64,000 nucleotides of DNA from the NCBI GenBank assembly GCA_963995505.1, contig OZ023181.1, forward strand, positions 24,610,366-24,674,365. The letters run 5' to 3'. Positions 35,292 through 43,749 of this stretch are shown piece by piece; within the stretch, counting starts at the first letter, position 1, and the number at the start of each line of letters is the position of its first letter. The DNA comes from Hypericum androsaemum (Eukaryota; Streptophyta; Magnoliopsida; Malpighiales; Hypericaceae). A model generated the notes under the pieces. That model saw nothing but the letters and a program-made list of their open reading frames with translations. It searched no databases and was not told the DNA's origin. A program made the translations under genes and the position numbers.

Positions 35292-37574
35292 TTAATCTGA
35301 TGTTGAGACCAGCCTGCTCAAAGCGTCTGATATGTTCCTGATCGCTGGCCTCTTTTCGGGGCTGCTTTGGACACAAGCAATTGCGATCTTTAGAACGGCG
35401 ATGATCTCCTCTTCCCTATCCACGTCCGGGGCCAGGAATGGATCCAGAACGTCGGCTAGCGGTTTCTGCTCTTCAATGCAATGCTGAATCCAGTGAACAA
35501 GGTCTACCTCCGAGGTGCCAACGTTGACAACAGGTGTTCGTCCAGTTATCATTTCGAGTAGGATCACCCCGTAAGAGTAAACATCCCACTTCTGGGATGG
35601 CTTCACTACTTTGAGCGCTTCCGGGGCCTGGTAATAAGATCCCAAGTTTACAGATGAAACTGTTGCAAGTTCTGAACCAGCTGGTGCAGTCCTCGGTTGT
35701 CTCTCCTGGGGTTTATCTGCAGCAGCCCGGTTAGATTGCAGGGTTGGCGAACCTCCAGCAATATTGGCAAGGCGGCCAAGTCCAAAATCAGATATGTGAG
35801 GTTCCATGTTCGGCCCAAGAAGTACGTTGTTAGGCTTCAAATCTCCATGAACATACTTTTTGGGGCTGAACTCGTGCAAATACACCAGGCCTCTTGCTAC
35901 CCCCTTTATGATTTTAAGCCTAACCGACCATGGCAGTGGCGTAAATGAAACCATTCCAGGCTTGCCTGATGACACAAGAAATAAACTATTTTGAGTTAAA
36001 ATGAAAAGGATTATACCAAGGACAAAAATCAATTCAATGGGTGAAGACAGCAATCTTGTAGTTTCCACTAAAGAGCTACTTGTAGACTTACCATGAAGTG
36101 CAGTTGCGAGGCTTCCATTCGGAATGTAATCGTAGATCAGCAACTTCTCATCAACTGACCAGTAATACGCTCTGAGAGTTGCGATGTTGGGATGCCTTAG
36201 CTTTCCGATAGCTTCCACTTCGGTTTGGAATTCTTTGAACCTTTGTGAACCCCCTTCACCCAGTCGTCTTACTGCCAATGTTAGCCCATCTTCAAGAACA
36301 ACTTTGTACACAATACCAATTCCACTCTTACCCAAAACAAAAGCTGATGCCTTGAGCAGTTCATCCAAATCAAAAGCCATTTGCGAATCCAGTGCCACAA
36401 GATCATGCTGCTCCACATGTTCGGATAAAGTTTCCGATTCATCCTTCCTAAAGCACAGACACTCCTTCCTTCCTTTCCGCGCCTTCTCCAAACTGTAGCC
36501 GTTCTCTTCCTTGCCTTCATAGCAGGGACAAATCCTGGAATAGCAATAGGAAAACAGCAACCCCAGTACGCAGATGCCAATTACATCACAGACAATTATT
36601 GCAACCACAGCACCCTTACTGAGGCCCCTCCCTTTCTCATTCTTCTCGGTGTTATATCCAGTATCCTGAGGCGGATAATTACCTGGAAGATAAGGAATCG
36701 GTGAAGGTGAAATTGCACCACCAGTATCCGACGAACATGCAGTTTTCAAAGGAGGGCCACAGAGCCCCGGATTCCCAATAAATGCAGTTGGTCCGCGGTT
36801 CATCAAGGCACCATTCTGCGGAATCGGGCCGCTTAAATTGTTGTAAGTGAGATCAATGTACACCTTCTCGGGAAGGTTCCCAAGGCTAGGTGGGATCGAA
36901 CCGGTAAAGAGATTATGGGAGAAATCAACTGTTCCTTGCAAATTAGTCAAGTTTCCTACGTCGCCAGGAACCGAACCATTAAAACCATTGAACGAGATGT
37001 CGAGCTTCTCAAGCGCAACCAAGCCAGCACCAAAGCGATCAGGCAGAGGACCAGAGAAGTTGTTCTGGCTAAGATCAAGACTCCTAAGCCTCTGACACTG
37101 AACAATCTCCACGGGCAACGAACCATTAAACGAATTCTCAGACAAATCCAATGCCTGCAAGAACTTAAGCTTGGCAACCTCGCTTGGCAATGACCCAGAC
37201 AAGGAATTCCCATAAAGCACCAAACTTTGGATCCCCTGAGCCTGGAAAAGCTCTCTAGGCAAAGCACCAAAGAACCTATTGCTCCTCAAATTCACATGCC
37301 TAAGCTCAGAAAGAGACCCAAGAGCAGGAGGCAGGGACCCTAAGAGCTTCTTCTTTGGTATACTAACAGCAACAACTCTAAGGTCCTTGCACGTAATCCC
37401 ATTCCAAGAACAAGGGTCCTCATCTGAGGAGTTCCAGTTGACTAAAGACCCTTCAGGGTCTTGGTATATGGATTGCTTAAAGGATAAAAGCACATACCCT
37501 TCACTGTTCAAGGCGCAAACTTGGCAATGTAGACTTGGGGAAAGGGAAAGAGCGAGCAAAATTAAGAAAAGCAT
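35292..37574 (-). CDS. LRR receptor-like kinase, ZAR1-like (LRR-III)
   Basis: Two exons, 37574-36092 and 35965-35292, give 718 aa, close to Arabidopsis ZAR1 (716). The start is the first ATG ([17 protein letters not shown], signal peptide to about 22). LRRNT is at 22-62 ([16 protein letters not shown]). About six LRRs span 65-270, then a Pro/Ser-rich linker, a TM helix at 321-346 and a kinase at about 408-700. Motifs are atypical: the loop is GKSGIG (415-420), the usual catalytic Lys of subdomain II is Arg (AVRRL, 434-438), the catalytic loop is HGDLKPNN (534-541, HGD in place of HRD) and DFG is intact (554-556). ZAR1 relatives share the AVRRL change. ZAR1 acts in the first asymmetric division of the zygote. 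The 126-bp intron has no stop and keeps phase. Confidence 0.92.
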   Translation of the reverse strand: MLFLILLALSLSPSLHCQVCALNSEGYVLLSFKQSIYQDPEGSLVNWNSSDEDPCSWNGITCKDLRVVAVSIPKKKLLGSLPPALGSLSELRHVNLRSNRFFGALPRELFQAQGIQSLVLYGNSLSGSLPSEVAKLKFLQALDLSENSFNGSLPVEIVQCQRLRSLDLSQNNFSGPLPDRFGAGLVALEKLDISFNGFNGSVPGDVGNLTNLQGTVDFSHNLFTGSIPPSLGNLPEKVYIDLTYNNLSGPIPQNGALMNRGPTAFIGNPGLCGPPLKTACSSDTGGAISPSPIPYLPGNYPPQDTGYNTEKNEKGRGLSKGAVVAIIVCDVIGICVLGLLFSYCYSRICPCYEGKEENGYSLEKARKGRKECLCFRKDESETLSEHVEQHDLVALDSQMAFDLDELLKASAFVLGKSGIGIVYKVVLEDGLTLAVRRLGEGGSQRFKEFQTEVEAIGKLRHPNIATLRAYYWSVDEKLLIYDYIPNGSLATALHGKSTSSSLVETTRLLSSPIELIFVLGIILFILTQNSLFLVSSGKPGMVSFTPLPWSVRLKIIKGVARGLVYLHEFSPKKYVHGDLKPNNVLLGPNMEPHISDFGLGRLANIAGGSPTLQSNRAAADKPQERQPRTAPAGSELATVSSVNLGSYYQAPEALKVVKPSQKWDVYSYGVILLEMITGRTPVVNVGTSEVDLVHWIQHCIEEQKPLADVLDPFLAPDVDREEEIIAVLKIAIACVQSSPEKRPAIRNISDALSRLVSTSD

Positions 37575-38924
37575 GTGGACCGTTTGGAAGATCAAAGCTT
37601 TAGTGGAAATGGGCCTTAAAGGTCTTACCTTTGAGCACCAGACAACCAGAGAGAGCAGCTACTAAGAGGGAAAGGTTTGAGAGTGACAATGGAGGAGGGG
37701 TTATGGTAGAGAGAGGTTTTGGGAGTGTGAGGGTGTGAAAGGGAACAGAGAGAAAGGGTCTTTTGGTGTTGGGAGGAAACTAAAGTGCTCTACTGCAGCT
37801 ATGTGGACAATGGACCACTGGACTATGTCCTGTTCAATTTTACACTAATAAGGTTTGTATTCGACTTTCTCTCAAATTTTTTATGTCTTGTGTTATTAAT
37901 TTTTGCCATTTTGTATTGTTGTTGGTTGAGGGTTTTATTAAAAACTATTGTACTTTATATTCAGATAATTCGAGTCCGACAATATTTAACATAGATATAT
38001 TTTCAATAATTTGAATTCGAGATTTTTTTATTTGATAAAAAGTGTTGTTAGTTAAGATAGTTCTAGACTACATTACAATATAATTATATTAGATAATCAA
38101 TTAGTGGCTAGCTGTAGATACCGTACAGAAAAAATATTGTATTATTCCTATCCAAAAAAGAACAATATTGTATTATTGTAACGTATACTTATCGAGGGCC
38201 GATGGAATGGATCGTTGAATGGTGGGGACCTGGGAGCCTGCTCTTTGTGCCAAGTCGCTTTTTATTACTTTTTCTAATAAATTAGAATCATAATCATGTT
38301 AAATTTTATATCTCATACAAAACGTTAAATTAATAAATGGATTAATTTTTTATAGTTATAAATTCAGTATATTCGCAACTAACAACATATTCGCAATTAT
38401 TTTTTTTTTGCTTCTGAAAATATGCAAGCGTGTTCTACTGTTGCATGAGTTTCGGAAGAATGTCTTCTCGTTGCAGGATTTTCCCATTTCACCTTATATA
38501 TTATAAATGAAAATTTAATACGTGACACAAAATTAAAGACTATTGTATTGGTCATTGGATGGAAACTAAGACAAATGAACTGGATGGTCATGATGCTTCC
38601 CACATTAGTTATGAACCGCTGAGGAGACAATATCATAATTATAACCAAATTATTAATACCAAAGCTGAGCAATTAAATTAATTAAATCACGCAAAATTAA
38701 TTGGGTGAGGAATTATATAATTGAGGCAGAATCCTGACTGACTGCCCATTCATCAGAACTTACTTTTCCATATTGGAAATAAAGCCACTGTCAACTGGTA
38801 AGCTAATTTCTTCTATAAAAAAAAACTAGTAAGCTAATAAAACAAATGGAATTGATATATCCCAAATATTAAGTAGGACCCATGTGTCCCTAGTAAGTGT
38901 AAGCCACGTGTGAGCACAGTACAT
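37575..38924. other. upstream region of the receptor kinase and intergenic DNA
   Basis: On the minus strand an AAAG|GTAAGA at about 37635 could be a 5' UTR donor, but no acceptor was confirmed. Nothing else was recognised. Confidence 0.4.
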
Positions 38925-39149
38925 TTCTTTTTAGGGAAAAGTGCACTTTAGTACTCTGTGGTATCGCGAAAAATCCAGTCAGTACCCTGTGGTTTAAAAC
39001 GTATCAATTGAGTCATACTTATTCCAATTAACATCAATTAGAGGCCCGGGCAGCTTCCCGGACCTGCCCGAACCTACCCGACCCCTGCCCGAACCACGTG
39101 GCCAGCCACGTCACCAAATTTTGATGACGTGGCGCCACGTGGACATCCT

Positions 39150-39473
39150 CCTTCCCTCCTCCTCCTCCTCCTCCGCCTCCTCCTCCGCCTCCTCCCCTCC
39201 TCCTCCTCCTCCCCCTGCGTCCTCCTCCTCCTCCCCTCCTCCTCCTCCTCCTCCTCCTCCTCCTCCCCCCGCGTCCTCCTCCTCCTCCTCCTCCCCCCGC
39301 GTTCTCCTCCTCCTCTCCCCCCGCGTTCTCCTCCTCCTCTCCCCCCGCGTCCTCCTCCTCCTCCTCCTCCCCCCGCGTTCTCCTCCTCCTCCTCCCCCCG
39401 CGTCCTCCTCCTCCTCCTCCTCCCCCCGCGTTCTCCTCCTCCTCTCCCCCCGCGTTCTCCTCCTCCTCCTCGA
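39150..39473. repeat. (tcc)n-rich tract in the left MULE arm
   Basis: Runs of ctcctcctc are punctuated by repeated 'ccccccgcgt(t/c)ctcctc' units every 30-40 bp, so this is a higher-order minisatellite built on the triplet repeat. Confidence 0.85.
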
Positions 39474-39545
39474 CCCGGATCCGGACCCGCTTTTACAGGC
39501 TTACAATGGGGACCCGCATAGGCCCAGGTTTAGGGCGAATGCAGA

Positions 39546-39806
39546 TCTGGGGAGGAGGAGGAGGAGGACGCGGGGGGAGGAGGAGGAGGAGAACGCGGGG
39601 GGAGGAGGAGGAGAACGCGGGGGGAGAGGAGGAGGAGAACGCGGGGGGAGGAGGAGAAGGAGGAGGACGCGGGGGGAGGAGGAGGAGGAGGAGGAGGAGG
39701 AGGGGAGGAGGAGGAGGACGCAGGGGGAGGAGGAGGAGGAGGAGGAGGAGGAGGGGAGGAGGCGGAGGAGGAGGGGAGGAGGCGGAGGAGGAGGAGGGAA
39801 GGAGGA
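39546..39806. repeat. (gga)n-rich tract in the right MULE arm
   Basis: Complement of the left tract, with 'aacgcggggggagg' units at similar spacing. The copy number differs from the left arm, so the two arms have expanded or contracted separately. Confidence 0.85.
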
Positions 39807-40026
39807 TGTCCACGTGGCGCCACGTCATCAAAATTTGGTGACGTGGCTGGCCACGTGGTTCGGGCAGGGGTTGGGTAGGTTCGAGCAGGTCCGGGCAGCT
39901 GCCCGGCCTCTAATTGATGTTAATTGGAATAAGTATGACTCAATTGATACGTTTTAAACTACAGGGTACTGACTGGATTTTTTGCGATACTACAGGGTAC
40001 TAAAGTGCACTTTTCCCTTCTTTTTA

Positions 40027-41308
40027 ATGATTATGAATTATTTCAGGATAATCCTTAGGCGATAGATATTTTATTAAAATGTGGGAGAGACAAAATGAAC
40101 CAGATCTAATACTTGATAAAATTATAATTATTTGTTAAATAAGTTATCTCGTTTGATAGAATATTATAAATTTTTTATTTGTTATATACTATATAATGTT
40201 TAATGAAAAGTTTAACGAGGTCATTATGTTCATCGTCCTTGGTGGAAATTGGCGATAATTCGCGGCGTGTAATGCTAAATTAAGCAATTCAGAGATGGCG
40301 TGAGGACTGAGGTTTTTGAAAAGAAAGAAGAGACAGCGTGAGGTGGGTTATTCCTTAATCACTTTTTTCAAGCTTCATTTGTTTGATTACAACAGAAAAT
40401 GATTTCCCTTATAAAACCTTGAGAAGTCATTTTTCAAGCCACAAGCTGTTTCTTTAAAACACTGATTCTTCGTTTTAATTTAACTATTGTTTTATTTGAA
40501 TAGTAAATTTATAGTTATTTAAAATTGTTTAAATTCGAAATTTATTACCTTTAAATAAATAGTTACAAAACTGAAAGCACTTTCCATCCATGTAATAAAC
40601 CCTAGTCATAGTAGATGTATTTAATCCTCGTATTAGTCATGATTCCGTTATCGGGAACAACCCTCTCCATAAATATTCTATTATCATTGGGATAAAAAAT
40701 AATTAGTTTCGGGAATTTAAAAAGGGTTAATGGAAGGGATTAACTATGATGTGGATGCGAAGAATCTTTTAGATCTACTCATAAAAGTTGTTGATTTCTA
40801 ATTAAGATATTTTGAATTTAAATAATTAAATATATAAAATATTTAAATATTTGTTGCTAGTAATTTATCATTTTTGAAAGTTTTTATTTGGAGTGAACCT
40901 CAAACAGTTGGCTTACTAAACGCTAAGATATAAAGTGTACATTCTAAAAAAAGGATATTAAGCGTGTAAATAAAACATTATTATATTATATAAATTGTGA
41001 CAGCTGACAAGAAAAAGTTGATGTCCCGAGGTTGGAATGGAACATTACATGGGAATGAGCAACCCTCACAGTTACCGCGGTAAATGTCTGGAAGTTTTAA
41101 CTATTGACCACCGATTGTGTCCAAATTGGAGAAGGCACATGTTTGTATAGCTTGGATTAGGTTCGGAATGGACTAATTCAAAACTACGTGGAATGAAGAT
41201 ATGCAGAATTTTTTTTAATAAAAAAGTTAAAATATAGGGAAAAAAATGAAAAAAAGTCCACACGTGGGGTTGGAGATCACCAACATGCCGTTATCGCTAA
41301 CTGGGCTT
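40027..41308. other. intergenic DNA, nothing recognised
   Basis: AT-rich, with no gene or repeat that I could define. Confidence 0.5.
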
Positions 41309-41446
41309 GTCGGTATCGTAACACGAGAGCCATATCATTTAACTGGACTTGCCGGTATCGTAAACGTGACATGCCAGTATCGGTCCTTCAGTCCAAACGG
41401 TTCGGAATGATCCATTCACTCCGGACACAATCCATTCTTATGTTTG

Positions 41447-42312
41447 TAGAGGTGAGAAAAAAATCAAAAATTATAGAATCAATCTGAACCAAATCAAAAA
41501 AATCAGTCCAAAACCACAATAAATTTTTACATAGAACCATAAAAAGATTCGGATCAAATCGTAATTTTCTAATTAAATTACAAGGCGAGCACTCGCCATA
41601 ACCTATATAAGTAGTGCCAGCCGTTTGTTAGGTTTTATCAATTTTTCCCGCGACTCCTTTCTTTAAGTTCAGCAATCTTTCAAATCACAGGTACAAACCT
41701 GTTGTGGTAGGTTTCATTTTTTTAAAATTATTTTTATCATAAATTATTATTGTTGTAAGTATCTAATATATAATTTGATATCACTTATTTGCTCATTCTT
41801 CACTATATGCTCCCTTTGAGATCATTAATGATGATGAAATTGAACGATGATGAAGTTCCACACCATGCGTCAAATATCTAGCATTATAGTATTTATCAAA
41901 TCGTAACATTTAATTAATAAATGGCAAACAAATTTTAGTTTTTTAGATGCACAATTTTTATATTGATAGATATTTTTTTAGATAGCATTTATTTATTTCG
42001 CTATGATTTCATAAGAATATTTGAACTTTATATTTTTCAAGAACATAACATGATGATGTTATAATTTATAAAGCATATTTTTGCATAGCTCAATTTTTAG
42101 ATATACAATGCTTTTCGTTCAGTAGATTGTATGTTTACCATGATTTTTTAGTTCTCAGTTCTGGATCGGATCAGAACCACATTTTTTGGTTCAGTTCTAG
42201 TCTATATTTATAACTTAATCAAATTGCTTCGAACAAAATTTCTTTTTTTTTGAATCTCGATTCTTATGGTTCGGATTAGATCAATCCGATTCAAACCAAT
42301 TACTCACCCCTA
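41447..42312. mobile_element. hAT-like MITE, first copy
   Basis: Starts tagaggtgag and ends ctcaccccta, inverted ends typical of plant hAT elements. The 8-bp flanks are tatgtttg (41439-41446) and catgtttg (42313-42320), matching in 7 of 8. The subterminal AT-rich arms pair over about 60 bp. The interior contains the palindrome ggcgagcactcgcc (about 41584-41597), then tatataag and a leader-like pyrimidine stretch, resembling a small promoter. No transposase is present. Confidence 0.7.
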
Positions 42313-42479
42313 CATGTTTGTCGGTATCGTAACACGAGAGCCATATCATTTAACTGGACTTGCCGGTATCGTAAACGTGATATGCCGGTATCGTAAACGT
42401 GACATGCCAGTATCGGTCCTTCAGTCTAAACAGTTCGGAATGATCCTTTCACTCCGGTCACAATCCATTCTTATGTTTG

Positions 42480-43313
42480 TAGAGGTGAGAAAAAAATCAA
42501 AAATTATAGAATCAATCTGAACCAAATCAAAAAAATCAGTCCAAAACTACAATAAATTTTTACATAGAACCATAAAAAGATTCGGATCAAACCGTAATTT
42601 TCTAATTAAATTACAAGGCGAGCACTCGCCCTAATCTATATAAGTAGTGCCAGCCGTTTGTTAGGTTTTATCAATTTTTTCTGCGACTCCTTTCTTTAAG
42701 TTCAGCAATCTTTCAAATCACAGGTACAAAATCTGTTGTGGTAGGTTTCATATTTTTTAAATTATTTTCATCATAAATTATTATTGTTGTAAGTATGTAA
42801 TGTATAATTTGATATCACTTGTTTGCTCATTCTTCACTATATGCTCCCTTTGAGATCATTAATGATGATGAAATTGAACGATGATGAAGTTCCACACCAT
42901 GCGTCAAATATCTAGCATTATAGTATTTATCAAATCGTAACATTTAATTAATAAATGGCAAACAAATTTTAGTTTTTTAGATACACAATTTTTTTATATT
43001 GATAGATAGTTTTTTTAGATAGCATTTATTTATTTCGCTATGATTTCATAAGAATATTTGAACTTTATATTTTTCAAGAACATGATGATGTTGTAATTTA
43101 TAAAGCATATTTTTGCATAGCTCAATTTTTAGATATACAATAAATTGTATGTTTACCATGACTTTTTAGTTCTCTGTTCTGGATCGGATCAGAACCACAT
43201 TTTTTGATTCAGTTCTAGTCTAGATCTATAACTTAATCAAATTGCTTCGAACAAAATTTCTTTTTTTTTTGAATCTCGATTTTTATAGTTCGAATTAGAT
43301 CAATCCGATTCAA
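42480..43313. mobile_element. hAT-like MITE, second (duplicated) copy
   Basis: Same element and same internal features as the first copy, with scattered base changes and small indels. Its right terminus is lost (the sequence goes from ccaat straight to ctacatgg). Its position within the tandem unit shows that it came from segmental duplication and not from a second insertion. Confidence 0.75.
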
Positions 43314-43457
43314 ACCAATCTACATGGTTGTCGATTGTTCAGTGCCATGTGAAATAAAATTAAAATCTCTCTGGCCTACGTCTGTCTGTCTGGTGGATTG
43401 TCTTGGTCGTCGCTACATAGAGAGCTCTCGGAAAAGATGACATGTGGCAATTTCATA

Positions 43458-43518
43458 TTTTATATGGCAATGGGTAGAGTAAGATACCCTACCCTACTCT
43501 ACCCATTGCCATATAAAA
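43458..43518. repeat. perfect 24-bp inverted repeat with 13-base loop
   Basis: 43458-43481 (ttttatatggcaatgggtag...) is exactly complementary to 43495-43518. The loop agataccctaccc separates the arms. It lies 231 bp upstream of the start codon at 43749. It could be a cruciform-forming promoter element, a tiny MITE or a foldback. Confidence 0.85.
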
Positions 43519-43729
43519 CATTATACACAAATGTCTCAAATCGGTCACATTTTAAAAAAAACGCATACTTATCCTACCAAATATTCGGAACTTTTTCTCT
43601 AAAATGAAGTTCTGGAAAAACCTTGTATAAAAATAGAAACGACGGAACGACAGCCAGCTGGATCCGACACCGATAGGCATAGTGTCCAACGACGTCGTTT
43701 AGACGCCAGCAACAAGAAGAAGGCTGGCT

Positions 43730-43749
43730 GAGAGAGAGAGAGAGAGAGA
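43730..43749. repeat. (ga)n microsatellite abutting a start codon
   Basis: About ten GA units run directly into the ATG at 43749, so they belong to the 5' leader of the downstream gene. Confidence 0.8.

Larger units (their letters stand above)
38934..40017. mobile_element. non-autonomous MULE with very long inverted arms (copy A)
   Basis: The element starts gggaaaagtgcactttagta and ends tactaaagtgcacttttccc. It has a perfect 9-bp target duplication, ttcttttta (38925-38933 and 40018-40026). Each arm is about 0.5 kb: about 200 bp of unique terminal sequence including gccacgtca...tgacgtggc and cgccacgtgg palindromes, then a long (tcc)n-type tract on the left and its complement (gga)n on the right. 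The small centre (about 39476-39545) is the only part outside the inverted repeat. There is no transposase. Long open frames here are low-complexity artefacts of the triplet repeats. Any read-through transcript would fold into a near-complete hairpin. Confidence 0.9.
41309..43320. repeat. tandem duplication of about 1 kb containing an hAT element
   Basis: The sequence from 'gtcggtatcgtaacacgaga' at 41309 recurs at 42320 and is nearly identical to the end of each unit (about 42300 and 43320). The period is about 1.01 kb. The second unit has an extra 22-bp copy of the gccggtatcgtaaacgtgat motif and lacks the final 'tactcacccc'. The duplicated block joins flank and transposon. Confidence 0.9.

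Noticed and set aside
35697..37665. Plus-strand frames opposite the receptor kinase
   Set aside because: Antisense shadows of conserved LRR and kinase exons.
39121..39957. Long overlapping frames of poly-Ser/Pro/Leu or poly-Arg/Gly on both strands
   Set aside because: They are products of the (tcc)n/(gga)n arms of the MULE, open in every frame because the triplets contain no stop. They are not genes.
41820..41900. Possible C/D-box snoRNA (atgatga repeats in the hAT copies)
   Set aside because: No D box (ctga) with suitable spacing and no terminal stem. The motif is a chance AT-rich repeat.
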